A DNA stretch of 34,879 nt from Bacillus sp. AFS037270. Its GTDB lineage: Bacteria; Bacillota; Bacilli; Bacillales_B; DSM-18226. The stretch covers positions 12,447 through 47,325 of the forward strand of contig NZ_NUNF01000055.1 of the NCBI RefSeq assembly GCF_002585305.1, in the 5' to 3' direction. Under the pieces are notes generated by a model. The model was not told where the DNA came from. It worked only from the letters and a program-made list of their open reading frames with translations, and did no database searches. Each line of letters opens with the position of its first letter. The first letter of the stretch is position 1. The position numbers and the translations under genes were made by a program. Positions 16,425 to 27,700 of the stretch are shown piece after piece.

Positions 16425-17540
16425 TTGGAGCTTAAATATATATACCGGACCATACGATTATTACTCGTAGTTGGCGGTGTGTGTTTGGCGTTGTATCTGT
16501 TTTATTTTTTATCAAAAGTCACGTATCCATTTTTAATAGGTCTTATCATAGCCTTTCTGATTAATCCTTTAGTCGATCTGCTTGAGAAAAAGGCAAAAAT
16601 GCCGCGCGTTCTTGCTGTCCTAATCTCATTAATCGTGATATTTGCTTTTTGTGCTGGTTTAATTACGCTTTTAGTCGCAGAGATTGTCTCTGGTGCTGCC
16701 TACTTGGCTACAGTGGTTCCAGAACATCTTGATACACTGATTAATTATTTAGAGGATTATTTTACAGCCCAAATTATCCCCTTATACAACCAATTAACAA
16801 GTGTATTCAATAAACTGGAAGCAGGCCAACAGGACACGATTATTGGTAATATTCAAAATGTAGGGGCAAAAATCGGCTCAACGGTTGGGACCTTTATTAA
16901 AAATCTATTCGGAAATATCCCTAATATCCTTTCTTGGTTTCCCAACGCTGCAACTGTCCTCATTTTCTCTTTATTAGCAACCTTCTTTATCAGCAAGGAT
17001 TGGTATCATTTGTCTGCAATGGGCGGCAGGATACTTCCACAAAAAGCGAAAACAAGTGGTAAGACGGTTTTCGCCGACTTAAAAAAGGCGTTATTCGGTT
17101 TTATTAAAGCACAGCTTACTCTTATATCGATCACAACTGTCATTATTCTAATAGGTTTGCTCATCCTTAGAGTAGATTATGCTATTACCATAGCATTAGC
17201 AACAGGGATTGTTGATATTATTCCCTACTTGGGAACAGGGGCAGTCTTTGTACCATGGATTATTTATGCTTCCATTAACGGTGATATGGGGCTTGCCATT
17301 GGTTTAGGTGTTCTTTATATTATTGTCCTTGTACAGCGTCAGATCATGGAGCCAAAGATCCTATCATCGAGTATCGGCCTAGATCCGTTAGCAACTCTTA
17401 TCGCCTTATTTGTTGGCTTTAAATTAATAGGATTTTTAGGATTAATTGTTGGACCAGTTACCCTTGTGATTATCAGCACACTTTATCGTGCAAATGTTTT
17501 CCATGATATCTGGGCGTTTATTAAAGGTCGTGAAATATGA
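16425..17540 (+). CDS. ytvI: Sporulation integral membrane protein YtvI (AI-2E transporter family)
   Basis: A 371-residue protein of the AI-2E/PerM permease family, the same length as B. subtilis YtvI. Hydrophobic helices cluster at the N terminus (about 9-30, 33-50, 61-90), a less hydrophobic segment lies at about 90-160, and further helices fill 170-365, with the family motif region DIIPYLGTGAVFVPW. The start is TTG, with AGGAGGG seven bases upstream. It diverges from ytwI and converges on pyk, sharing a bidirectional terminator. Its substrate is unknown; the sporulation role is from the family name. Confidence 0.9.
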   Translation: MELKYIYRTIRLLLVVGGVCLALYLFYFLSKVTYPFLIGLIIAFLINPLVDLLEKKAKMPRVLAVLISLIVIFAFCAGLITLLVAEIVSGAAYLATVVPEHLDTLINYLEDYFTAQIIPLYNQLTSVFNKLEAGQQDTIIGNIQNVGAKIGSTVGTFIKNLFGNIPNILSWFPNAATVLIFSLLATFFISKDWYHLSAMGGRILPQKAKTSGKTVFADLKKALFGFIKAQLTLISITTVIILIGLLILRVDYAITIALATGIVDIIPYLGTGAVFVPWIIYASINGDMGLAIGLGVLYIIVLVQRQIMEPKILSSSIGLDPLATLIALFVGFKLIGFLGLIVGPVTLVIISTLYRANVFHDIWAFIKGREI

Positions 17541-17570
17541 TATACCTAAGAGATCCAAGAAGATTATTAA

Positions 17571-17608
17571 AAAACGTCAGCACCAAATTAAATGGATGCT
17601 GACGTTTT
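17571..17608. terminator. Bidirectional terminator between ytvI and pyk
   Basis: AAAACGTCAGCA 17571-17582 pairs perfectly over 12 bp with 17597-17608, followed by T residues on the plus strand and preceded by A residues, so it serves both converging genes. Confidence 0.9.
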
Positions 17609-17640
17609 TTTATTTGCTCAGTTAAAAAGTGCTTAAACGT

Positions 17641-19404
17641 TTATAGTACACTTGCATGACCGTTGTAGACGATTCCTCTTGTTGCATCAACGGTAATTTC
17701 CTGACCATCTTTAAATAACTCAAGGGCACGGTCCACTCCAACGATGACTGGAATGCTCAAGTTAAGGCCAACCACAGCAGCATGGCTGGTTAATCCACCT
17801 TCTTGAGTAATAAGTGCTGCACACTTTTCAATTGCAGGCATCATATCACGATCGGTTCCGATTGTAACAAGGATCGTTCCTGGCTTTACTTTATCCAATG
17901 CTTCCTTTGCATCATGTGCCACGACTACTTTACCAAAAGCAGAACGGCGTCCAATGCCTTGAGCCTTTGTAATGATGTCCCCAACCACATGAATCTTCAT
18001 TAAGTTCGTTGTGCCTGCTTCTCCAACAGGTACGCCAGCAGTAATGACAACTAATTCACCATGTTTAACAAGACCGCTTTCTAGGCTTGATTCAACAGCA
18101 GTATCCAGCATTTCATCCGTAGTTGTTGAGGTTCTGCCTAGCTGTGAATAAACACCCCAAACCAATTGTAAACGACGAACTGTATGCTCATTAGCTGTCA
18201 CCGCAACAATAGCTGCTTTTGGACGATATTTAGAAATCATTTTAGCCGTGTGACCGCTCTCTGTTGGTGTAATAATCGACTTAACCTCAAGATTTAAAGC
18301 GGTATGGGCTACAGATTGTCCAATTGCATCGGTAAGATTGTGCTCTGTGTCCTTACTGCGGCTTGATAAGATTTCTCTATGATCCAAAGCTTGTTCCGCT
18401 CTTGACGCAATGTTATGCATGGTTTGTACGGCTTCTACAGGGTATTGTCCTGCAGCTGTTTCACCAGATAACATAATGGCATCGGTACCATCAAAAATGG
18501 CATTTGCAACGTCACTCGCTTCTGCACGAGTTGGTCTAGGGTTACGCTGCATAGAATCAAGCATTTGCGTAGCTGTAATTACAGGTTTTCCTAGAGCATT
18601 ACACTTCTTAATGAGCATTTTTTGCACTAGTGGTACTTCTTCAGCAGGAATTTCTACGCCAAGGTCTCCACGCGCAACCATTAAACCATCAGAAATTTCA
18701 AGAATTTCATCGATGTTATCTACGCCTTCTTGATTTTCAATTTTAGGGATGATATGAATGTTTGTTCCATTATTTTCTTCTAAAAGCTGACGAATTTCTA
18801 ATACATCTTTAGCGCGGCGAACAAATGATGCTGCGATGAAATCAACACCCTGCTCAATCCCAAATAAAATATCTTGGGTGTCTTTTTCTGTTATCCCTGG
18901 TAAATTAACCGATACTCCAGGAACGTTTACACCTTTTTTATTCTTTAAGGTACCGCTATTTAAAATTTTAGTATAAATTTCTTTTTCAGCTTGATTGATT
19001 TCGATTACTTCAAGACCGATTAATCCATCGTCTAAAAGAATTCTTGAGCCTACATGTACATCTTCAATTAGTCCAGGGTATGTAACAGAAAATTTCTCAG
19101 TTGTACCTTCTACCTCTGTCATGGAAATAATGATATTCTTACCTGCTTCAAGCTCAATCGCTCCGTTTTGCATATTATTGGTACGGATTTCCGGCCCCTT
19201 TGTATCGAGCAGGATGGCTACGGTCTTTCCAGTTTGCTTTGAGGCTTCCCGGATATTTTTGATTCTTGCCCCATGTTCTTCAAAATCTCCATGAGAAAAA
19301 TTTAATCGGGCAACATTCATACCCGAATTAATTAATTGAGTTAATTTTTCCACTGTTTCGCTTGCAGGTCCAATCGTACAAACGATTTTTGTTTTTCGTA
19401 GCAT
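17641..19404 (-). CDS. pyk: Pyruvate kinase with C-terminal PEP-utilising domain
   Basis: 587 residues, the long Bacillus form. The catalytic barrel shows [32 protein letters not shown], the Lys/Glu region [10 protein letters not shown], and [12 protein letters not shown]. The allosteric C domain is at about 350-470. The last about 100 residues are the extra PEP-utilising domain with its His in [11 protein letters not shown], typical of Bacillus and Geobacillus Pyk. GGAGG lies upstream of the ATG. It is 40 bases downstream of pfkA and probably cotranscribed. B. subtilis has fxsA between ytvI and pyk; it is missing here. Confidence 0.98.
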   Translation of the reverse strand: MLRKTKIVCTIGPASETVEKLTQLINSGMNVARLNFSHGDFEEHGARIKNIREASKQTGKTVAILLDTKGPEIRTNNMQNGAIELEAGKNIIISMTEVEGTTEKFSVTYPGLIEDVHVGSRILLDDGLIGLEVIEINQAEKEIYTKILNSGTLKNKKGVNVPGVSVNLPGITEKDTQDILFGIEQGVDFIAASFVRRAKDVLEIRQLLEENNGTNIHIIPKIENQEGVDNIDEILEISDGLMVARGDLGVEIPAEEVPLVQKMLIKKCNALGKPVITATQMLDSMQRNPRPTRAEASDVANAIFDGTDAIMLSGETAAGQYPVEAVQTMHNIASRAEQALDHREILSSRSKDTEHNLTDAIGQSVAHTALNLEVKSIITPTESGHTAKMISKYRPKAAIVAVTANEHTVRRLQLVWGVYSQLGRTSTTTDEMLDTAVESSLESGLVKHGELVVITAGVPVGEAGTTNLMKIHVVGDIITKAQGIGRRSAFGKVVVAHDAKEALDKVKPGTILVTIGTDRDMMPAIEKCAALITQEGGLTSHAAVVGLNLSIPVIVGVDRALELFKDGQEITVDATRGIVYNGHASVL

Positions 19405-19444
19405 GCTTTTTTCCTCCTATTTTAGAAAAGACAACTTCAAATTC

Positions 19445-20677
<1,233 letters not shown>

Positions 20678-20708
20678 AAAAAAACGTGCCCATGGAGAGC
20701 ACGATTTT
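20678..20708 (-). terminator. Rho-independent terminator of accA
   Basis: CGTGC 20685-20689 pairs with GCACG 20699-20703, followed on the minus strand by seven T residues. It lies immediately after the accA stop codon. Confidence 0.8.
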
Positions 20709-21686
20709 TTAATTTACACTAATGTAATCTTTCGCTACTGTGTATTCGCCAATCGTTCTAAACCGGTTATACCGGTCCGCTATTAATTCTTCTTCTGATA
20801 GTTTTAATAAGTCTGTTAGTGAAGCTTTCAGCATCTTTTCAATTTCCTCTGCCTGCTGTTTTACGTCCTTTTGAGCGCCACCTTTAATTTCTGGAATAAT
20901 ATCATCAATAATGCCCAGATCTTTTAGGTCAGGAGCGGTAATTCGCATTGTTTCAGCTGCATTTTTTGCAAGAGACGCATCCTTCCACAAAATAGCAGCT
21001 GCTCCTTCAGGAGAAATAACGGAGTAAGTTGAATTTTCGAGCATATAAATACGGTTGCCAACGCCAAGCGCTAAGGCACCGCCGCTGCCGCCCTCACCAA
21101 TCACAACACAAATTACCGGGACCCGAAGACCCGCCATTTCAAACAGATTCCGAGCAATGGCTTCGCTTTGACCTCGTTCTTCAGCCGCTTTTCCTGGATA
21201 AGCTCCTTTTGTGTCAATAAAGCAAATAATCGGGCGATTAAATTTATCAGCCTGCTTCATTAATCGCAATGCTTTTCGGTAGCCTTCAGGATGAGGCATT
21301 CCAAAATTTCTGCGAATATTTTCTTTCGTATCTTTCCCGCGCTGATGACCAATCACTGTAACAGGTAATCCTTTAAACTTGGCAACACCGCCAACTATGG
21401 CCTCATCATCGGCAAAGGTCCGGTCACCATGGCACTCAAAAAAGCCGTCAAAGAGATACGAAATATAATCAAGTGTTGTTGGCCTGCTGGCTAGACGGGC
21501 TATTTGAACCCTGTCCCAAGGTTTAATATTTTCATATATATCCTGCTCAAGTTTTTCAAGCCGGGCCTCTAACTTTTTGATTTCCGTGCTTAAATCAACA
21601 TCTGCTGTTTTAGTGAACTCTTTTATTTCAGCAATTTTCTTTCTTAACTCCACAATAGGGCGTTCGAATTCTAATTCTCCTACCAA
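20709..21686 (-). CDS. accA: Acetyl-CoA carboxylase carboxyltransferase subunit alpha
   Basis: 325 residues, collinear with B. subtilis AccA (325). With AccD it transfers the carboxyl group from biotin to acetyl-CoA to make malonyl-CoA. An N-terminal helical segment (about 1-60) precedes the crotonase-like domain with [17 protein letters not shown] and the conserved [17 protein letters not shown]. The start is TTG, preceded by GGAGGTG at seven bases; its first seven bases overlap the end of accD, so the two subunits are translationally coupled. It ends in a strong terminator. Confidence 0.97.
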   Translation of the reverse strand: MVGELEFERPIVELRKKIAEIKEFTKTADVDLSTEIKKLEARLEKLEQDIYENIKPWDRVQIARLASRPTTLDYISYLFDGFFECHGDRTFADDEAIVGGVAKFKGLPVTVIGHQRGKDTKENIRRNFGMPHPEGYRKALRLMKQADKFNRPIICFIDTKGAYPGKAAEERGQSEAIARNLFEMAGLRVPVICVVIGEGGSGGALALGVGNRIYMLENSTYSVISPEGAAAILWKDASLAKNAAETMRITAPDLKDLGIIDDIIPEIKGGAQKDVKQQAEEIEKMLKASLTDLLKLSEEELIADRYNRFRTIGEYTVAKDYISVN

Positions 21687-22555
21687 TCGAGTTCACCTCC
21701 AGATTGATGAATTTCTAATATGTTGGTAATTTGTTCTACCATTTCCAAACGAGGAATAATCGCATCTAACTGTCCATGCTTTAAGAGAAACTCAGCCGTC
21801 TGGAAGTCCTCAGGCAATTCCTCACGAATAGATTGTTCAATAACTCTTCGGCCTGCAAAGGCAATTAATGCTCCTGGTTCGGCAAAGTTATAATCCCCCA
21901 AGGAGGCAAAACTTGCAGAAACCCCCCCTGTTGTCGGGTGAGTCATAATTGAGATAATAAGGCCGCCATTATTACTAAATCTCTTTAAGGCAACACTTGT
22001 CTTGGCCATTTGCATCAAACTCAAAGCACCTTCTTGCATTCTCGCCCCGCCTGATGCTGTAAAGATAATAAATGGAAGTGACAGTTCATCTGCTTTTTCA
22101 ATCGCTCGGGTTATTTTTTCACCAACGACTGAACCCATACTCCCCATTCGGAAAGAGGCATCCATAATAGCCAAGACAATTTTATTGCCGTTAACAGACC
22201 CCATGCCGGTTACAACCGCTTCATTTAGATTGCTTTTTTGCCGGTCTTTTTCAAGCTTTTCCAGATAGTCCGGAAAATTAAGTGGATTCTTTGAAATCAT
22301 TTCCTCGTTTAATTCCACAAAACTTTCTTCGTCAATAAAACTATCGATCCGCTCTTTTGCTGTCATCTGAAAATGATAGCCGCAATGCAGGCATACCTTT
22401 GCGTTTTTGACTAATTCTTTTGTATACATAATTTTTTTACATGAAGGACACTTAGACATAATTCCTTCCGGCACGTCAATCTTAGCCGTTTCTGGAATAG
22501 TTGCATATTTTTTCTTTTTTGGTTGATTTTTTGTAAAAAGATCTTTAAGCGCCAA
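21680..22555 (-). CDS. accD: Acetyl-CoA carboxylase carboxyltransferase subunit beta
   Basis: 291 residues. A four-cysteine zinc ribbon (CPSCKK...CLHCGYHF) at about 35-57 is followed by the crotonase-like core with [29 protein letters not shown] and [14 protein letters not shown]. The longest frame begins upstream with MPMAVALHK, which is not like other AccD proteins. I choose the TTG at 22555 because GGGAGG lies seven bases before it and the product then starts ALKDLFTK. A FadR-type operator lies about 110 bases upstream. Confidence 0.96.
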   Translation of the reverse strand: MALKDLFTKNQPKKKKYATIPETAKIDVPEGIMSKCPSCKKIMYTKELVKNAKVCLHCGYHFQMTAKERIDSFIDEESFVELNEEMISKNPLNFPDYLEKLEKDRQKSNLNEAVVTGMGSVNGNKIVLAIMDASFRMGSMGSVVGEKITRAIEKADELSLPFIIFTASGGARMQEGALSLMQMAKTSVALKRFSNNGGLIISIMTHPTTGGVSASFASLGDYNFAEPGALIAFAGRRVIEQSIREELPEDFQTAEFLLKHGQLDAIIPRLEMVEQITNILEIHQSGGELDW

Positions 22556-22613
22556 ATTAAAACCTCCCTTGTGTAACGCGACTGCCATTGGCAAGATTCT
22601 CCAAATTACTGCT

Positions 22614-22642
22614 ATTATAGAAGTCTTTCTATCCTGCCTTCA
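22614..22642 (-). promoter_or_regulatory. Possible accDA promoter
   Basis: On the minus strand a consensus -10, TATAAT (complement of 22614-22619), has only a poor -35 (TGAAGG at 17 bases). The start point would be near 22607. The weak -35 and an operator centred near -65 fit an activator-dependent promoter, but this is inference. Confidence 0.4.
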
Positions 22643-22666
22643 CTTCATACCTATTGGATTCAAACG

Positions 22667-22677
22667 TGGTCAGACCA
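22667..22677. promoter_or_regulatory. GntR/FadR-type operator before accDA
   Basis: TGGTCAGACCA is a palindrome around a central A and fits the FadR-subfamily consensus TNGTNNNACNA. An identical 11-mer lies before ytsJ at 24691-24701, and the gene between the two sites encodes a FadR-type GntR protein. Confidence 0.7.
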
Positions 22678-22752
22678 GTATTAGACTAAAAAATAGCCCT
22701 CCTAACAGGCTTGTATAACTTTCACTATAAAATAAACATAGTTCAAAATCTG

Positions 22753-23379
22753 TTAGTATTTGTCGGTAGAGTTTGACAAATTTCGAAGTTTTTTATACGC
22801 AGATAGTGTTTTTTCAAGATCCTTTTCGGCTAAAGCGATTGTTAATTTAAGATAATATTCCCGCTTAAAGGTCAGATGACTTTCTTCAAGTGAATGATAA
22901 TACTCATTCAGGATAGACCACAATCGCAAGAATAAGTGGTTATCGGACAGTTCCATTATTCTCTGAAAAAATTCATCATCAGAGAAGTGTTCCGTTTTTT
23001 CAACCCAATCCTTAATCTTGTTTATTTCCTGATTATCCGCTTTTTGGAGTACTAAATGCAAGCAATCCATTTCAATATAGTTTTTGGTTTCAAACACATC
23101 ACGTATAGCTTTTTGGTCCTGCAAAATAAAAGTGCTAAGGAGTTGAACCAGCTGATGACCGCGAAAATCTCTGATAAACGTTCCCTCGCCTCTTCTTGTC
23201 TCAATTAAACCAAGAAGCTCTAACGCTCTTAATGCTTCGCGAACGGAAGAGCGCCCGAAATTCAGGCGCTCCGACAATTCACGTTCAGATGGAATTTTAT
23301 CACCGGTCTTGAGACCGTCAATCGTAATCATTTCTCTTAATTGCTTCACAATCTCTAAATAAACTTTGGAATTCGTCAC
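22753..23379 (-). CDS. GntR-family regulator, FadR subfamily
   Basis: 208 residues. The N-terminal winged helix (about 5-70) is typical GntR: GDKIPSERELSERLNFGRSSVREALRALELLGLIETRRGEGTFI. The C-terminal part is all-helical and fits the FCD ligand domain, but it is short, and the usual FHxxI segment reads FFQRIMELSDNHLF, so the metal-binding His of many FCD proteins is not evident. The start is GTG, eight bases... after the ytsJ stop region, so it is cotranscribed with malic enzyme. Identical palindromes before ytsJ and accD are its likely targets. B. subtilis does not have this gene at the locus as I recall. The ligand is unknown. Confidence 0.88.
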   Translation of the reverse strand: MTNSKVYLEIVKQLREMITIDGLKTGDKIPSERELSERLNFGRSSVREALRALELLGLIETRRGEGTFIRDFRGHQLVQLLSTFILQDQKAIRDVFETKNYIEMDCLHLVLQKADNQEINKIKDWVEKTEHFSDDEFFQRIMELSDNHLFLRLWSILNEYYHSLEESHLTFKREYYLKLTIALAEKDLEKTLSAYKKLRNLSNSTDKY

Positions 23380-23387
23380 TTACGAAA

Positions 23388-24626
23388 TCACTCACTTTTA
23401 CCAATGATTGCGAGCCTTTGTGTTCTTTCCTTTACGTCTTCCGGATCAACTTTAAGACGGGCTACACCTGTTTCCATAGCTGCCTTGGCCACTGCAGCAG
23501 CAACATTTGGTGCTACTCTTGGGTCAAAAGGTGCTGGGATGACATAGTCTGCATGTAGTTCATCTTCGTTAATTAGACCGGCAATAGCCTCTACTGCTGC
23601 TACCTTCATTTTTTCATTAATATGTGTCGCCCGAACATCAAGGGCTCCACGGAAAATCCCAGGGAATGCTAGGACATTGTTTACTTGGTTCGGAAAGTCA
23701 GAGCGACCTGTTCCGACAACTTTCGCCCCTGCTGCTTTAGCTTCTTCCGGCATAATCTCTGGATCAGGATTCGCCATGGCAAAAATAATTGAGTCTTGGT
23801 TCATCGAAGCAACCATTTCCTTGGTCAGTGCTCCGGCAACCGATACACCAATAAAGACATCTGCACCTTTAATGACATCGGCGAGACTTCCTTGTTGATT
23901 ATCTCGGTTGGTAAATTTCGCTACTTCTGCTTTGACTGAGTTCATCCCATGCGGACGGCCTTCATAAATCGCGCCTTTTGTATCACACATGATGATGTCT
24001 CTAACTCCGTAGCTATATAACAACTTGATAATTGCAATTCCAGCAGCTCCTGCCCCACTTGCAACTACCTTAATTTCAGTTATTTTCTTTCCAATAAGTT
24101 TAAGGGCATTGACTAGTCCTGCTACCGTAACAATCGCTGTACCATGCTGGTCATCATGAAAAATAGGAATATTGGCTTCCCTTTTCAATCTTTCCTCGAT
24201 CACAAAACAGTTTGGAGCTGCAATATCTTCGAGATTCACTCCTCCGAAGGTTGGTTCCAACAACTTAACGGTTTCAACAATTTTATCCACATCTGTTGTG
24301 TTTAAACAGATTGGAAAAGCATCCACACCGGCAAAGCTTTTGAAAAGAACGGCTTTGCCCTCCATAACTGGAAGAGCAGCTTCAGGTCCAATATTGCCAA
24401 GTCCTAAAACAGCAGTACCGTCGGAAACTACGGCAACCATATTTCCTTTCATGGTATAATCATAGACAGTTTCAGGTTTTTCATAGATGTCCTTACATGG
24501 CTCCGCCACACCAGGTGAATAGGCTAAACTTAAATCATGAGCATTTCGAACTGGAACCTTTGATTTTGACTCTAATTTCCCCTTATGAATTCGATGCATA
24601 TGTAATGCTTCTTCACGTAAAGTCAA
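23388..24626 (-). CDS. ytsJ: NADP-dependent malic enzyme YtsJ
   Basis: A 412-residue malic enzyme of the short bacterial type, nearly collinear with B. subtilis YtsJ, oxidatively decarboxylating malate to pyruvate and making NADPH. Motifs: YSPGVAEPCKDI, the NAD(P)-fold GLGNIGPEAALPVMEGKA, FHDDQHGTAIV with metal-binding Asp residues, the second Rossmann GAGAAGIAI, and FAMANPDPEIMPE. The start is TTG with GGGGTG seven bases upstream. It leads an operon with the GntR gene; a promoter and a palindromic operator lie directly upstream. Confidence 0.96.
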   Translation of the reverse strand: MTLREEALHMHRIHKGKLESKSKVPVRNAHDLSLAYSPGVAEPCKDIYEKPETVYDYTMKGNMVAVVSDGTAVLGLGNIGPEAALPVMEGKAVLFKSFAGVDAFPICLNTTDVDKIVETVKLLEPTFGGVNLEDIAAPNCFVIEERLKREANIPIFHDDQHGTAIVTVAGLVNALKLIGKKITEIKVVASGAGAAGIAIIKLLYSYGVRDIIMCDTKGAIYEGRPHGMNSVKAEVAKFTNRDNQQGSLADVIKGADVFIGVSVAGALTKEMVASMNQDSIIFAMANPDPEIMPEEAKAAGAKVVGTGRSDFPNQVNNVLAFPGIFRGALDVRATHINEKMKVAAVEAIAGLINEDELHADYVIPAPFDPRVAPNVAAAVAKAAMETGVARLKVDPEDVKERTQRLAIIGKSE

Positions 24627-24689
24627 GAACTGTCACCCCTAAAATATATATATAAAATATCAATACCCAATAATTAATTGCCTGCTGTA

Positions 24690-24702
24690 GTGGTCAGACC
24701 AC
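24690..24702. promoter_or_regulatory. GntR/FadR-type operator before ytsJ
   Basis: GTGGTCAGACCAC is a perfect 13-base palindrome whose core is the same TGGTCAGACCA as before accDA. It sits just downstream of the predicted ytsJ start point, about +10 to +22, where a bound repressor would block transcription. Confidence 0.75.
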
Positions 24703-24717
24703 ACTCGTCTCTTTATC

Positions 24718-24745
24718 ACTATAACATATCTAGGAAAGTTGTAAA
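24718..24745 (-). promoter_or_regulatory. Sigma-A promoter of ytsJ
   Basis: On the minus strand, TTTACA (complement of 24740-24745), a 16-base spacer and TATAGT (complement of 24718-24723). It begins a few bases after the dnaE stop codon. The predicted start point is near 24711, giving a leader of about 85 bases. Confidence 0.6.
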
Positions 24746-24748
24746 GAA

Positions 24749-27700
24749 TTATTCCTTTAGGACCACATTTTTTGAACCTAGAATGTTTCTTAGTTTCTCC
24801 ATGAAATACGGTTCGGGTTTTACCCTGTATTCGTCACCTAACCTTATCGTTTTTCGTCTTTCTTCATAGTGAAGAACAACAGGGATGTTTCCTTTATTTT
24901 CTCTTAAAAGCTGATTTATTTTTTGCAGTGATGCTTCCTCACTTATGCCAGCCGAAATTTTTAAATATAAAACTGGTTGTTGCTTAAAATTGGTTGTTAG
25001 CCACTGTTCCATATCAAATACCTGCTGGATGATAAATTGGAGCATGTTCTCTCTTTCTTCAATTCTCCCCTCGAGAATGACAAAGCTGCCTTGTTTCAGT
25101 AATCCCTGAAACCTTTTAAAGACATTTGGAAACGCTACAGCCTCCATTTCACCGCTCGAATCACTTATTGTTAAAAAGGACATCGAATCTCCCTTTTTTG
25201 TACGAATCGATTTCATGGCCGAAATATAAACACCTGAAAAAGCCCTTTTCATTTCCGGGTTTAATTGAAATAACAGCGAGGCTCCGCTAGCTTTCAGCTT
25301 TTTTTCATAAATGGAAATGGGATGGTCAGAAAGGTAAAAACCAAGTGCTTCTTTCTCAAAAGTCAATTTATTCTCGAGACTAATGGGATCCACATGAACG
25401 TATTTCGGCTTCGGAATCATGTCATCATCAAATAAGGCAAATTGATCAGCGTCATCCGGTTTAAAGATTTGAGCATGTTCAATAGCAACGTCCAAGCTGG
25501 CTAAAAGAACAGCACGATCTTCGCCAAATTCATCAAAAGCACCGGAATGTACTAGAAATTCAAGTGTTTTTCGGTTAACTGCTTTAGAAGAAACTCTGAT
25601 ACAAAAATCAAATAAATCATCAAATCTCTTCCGCTTCCTGGCTTGAAATATCTCCTTTAAGGCAGCACCGCCGACATTTTTAATTGCCGCCAAACTATAG
25701 CGGATTCCACCTCTTTCAACCTGAAAGGAGTATTTGCTTTGATTAATCGATGGAGGGAGGACCTGGATCTCCTTTTGCCTCGTTTCCATGATATATTGAG
25801 CAATTTTTGTATCATTTCCAATGGCTGAGGTAAGGAGCCCAGCCATAAAATGTGCAGGAAAATTTGCTTTTAAAAATGCCAGCTGATAGGCAATCATACT
25901 ATAGGCGACCGCATGGCTCCTATTAAACCCATAATTTGCAAATCGGACAATTAAATCATATATTTCATTCGCCAGTTCTTCCGTATATCCTTTTTTTATT
26001 GCTCCTTGAACAAAGTGATAGCGCTCCTTGTCCAACACTTCTTTTTGTTTTTTTCCAACCGCTCTCCTCAAAAGATCCGCCTCACCGAGTGAAAAACCGG
26101 CCATTTTAGAAGCAATCTGCATGATTTGCTCTTGGTATACAATAACCCCATATGTATTCTCTAAGATGGGCTCCAAATCAGGGTGGGGATAATCAACAGC
26201 CGCCCTACCATGTTTTCGGTCAATATAGAGAGGAATGTTTTCCATTGGCCCCGGGCGATACAAGGCATTTACTGCCACGATATCTTCAAATCGTGACGGC
26301 TTTAACCTCGTCAATACCTTCCTCATACCCTCCGATTCAAGCTGAAAGATCCCGGTGGTTTCACCTCGTGCAAGTAATTCAAAGGTGTTTGTGTCTACTA
26401 GCGGCACTTGCTTAATGTCAACCTTCTTTCCCGAATCTCGATAAATAGAAGATAAAATGGTTTCAATCAGTGAAAGATTTCGGAGACCGAGAAAGTCCAT
26501 TTTTAGTAAGCCAATCTCCTCAAGGTGTTCCATTGAATATTGGGTTAAGTATACATTTCCCGATCCTCGTTGAATCGGGATTAACTCCACTAGCTGCTTC
26601 TCACTAAGGACTACACCGGCAGCATGTGTGGAAGTATGGCGAGGCAGCCCTTCAAGCTTGAGAGCTGTCTCAAAAAGCCTTTGATTTAGCGGCGTATCCT
26701 TCACAAACCTTCTTAATGATTCTGATTCTTTAAATGCGGCTTTTAAATCTATTCCTAAGCGAGCCGGAACCAATCTTGATAAATACTCCAACTCTTTTGT
26801 ATTTAAGCCAAACGCTCTGCCGACATCCCTTAAAGCCGCTTTTGCAGCGAGTGTTCCAAACGTAACGATTTGGGCCACATGCATGTCCCCATATTTTTTT
26901 GCAACGTAATCGATAACCTCGTCACGGCGGTGATCAGGAAAGTCAATATCAATATCAGGCATTGATACCCGTTCTGGATTTAGAAAACGTTCAAATAATA
27001 GATTATGCTCAATGGGATCTACATCTGTGATATACAGTACATAAGCAACTAGCGAACCTGCCGCCGAGCCCCGTCCAGGTCCAGTTAAAATATTATGATC
27101 GCGGGCATATCTCATAAAATCCCAAACAATTAAAAAATAGTTGCTAAACTTCATTCGTTTAATTACGGCAAGTTCAAATTGCAATCGATCTAAATATTCC
27201 TCGCCCGGGTTGGGAAAGCGTTCATACAATCCTTTTTGGCACAGTTGATCAAGAAATTCCTCAGCAGGAACTCCATTATCGTTTGGAAATGTTGGTAAAT
27301 ATGTTTTCTTAAGTTCAATATTTACCGTACAACGTTCTGCAATTTTCAAGGAATTTTCCAAGACTTCTGGATGTTCTGAAAAGCTATCGACCATTTCCTT
27401 GGCACTCTTCAAATAAAACTGGTCGCTATCTAGTTTTACTCTATGCTCATCCTGGAGTTTATCACCATTTTTAATGGCTAATAAACATTCGTGCGCGAAA
27501 GTATCTTCTTTCTCTAAATAATGAACTCTGTTTGTGGCTACAAGCGGAATGTTTTCTTCCTTAGAAATGTCAAGAAACTGTTTGAATATCCTGATTTCAC
27601 CTTCCAACTGATGCTGTTGAACCGATAAGAAAAAGCTGCCATTCCCGAATATGTAGTCGAGCTTACGGATTAACCTTCTTGCATAATCCTGATTTCCGCT

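Noticed and set aside
16244..16453. A 69-codon minus-strand frame between ytwI and ytvI
   Set aside because: It runs over the ytvI start and ribosome site, has low-complexity composition and no good start. It is more likely the divergent promoter region.
22685..22715. Terminator after the GntR gene
   Set aside because: An AGCC/GGCT stem followed by a T run can be drawn, but four base pairs are too few to support a separate feature.
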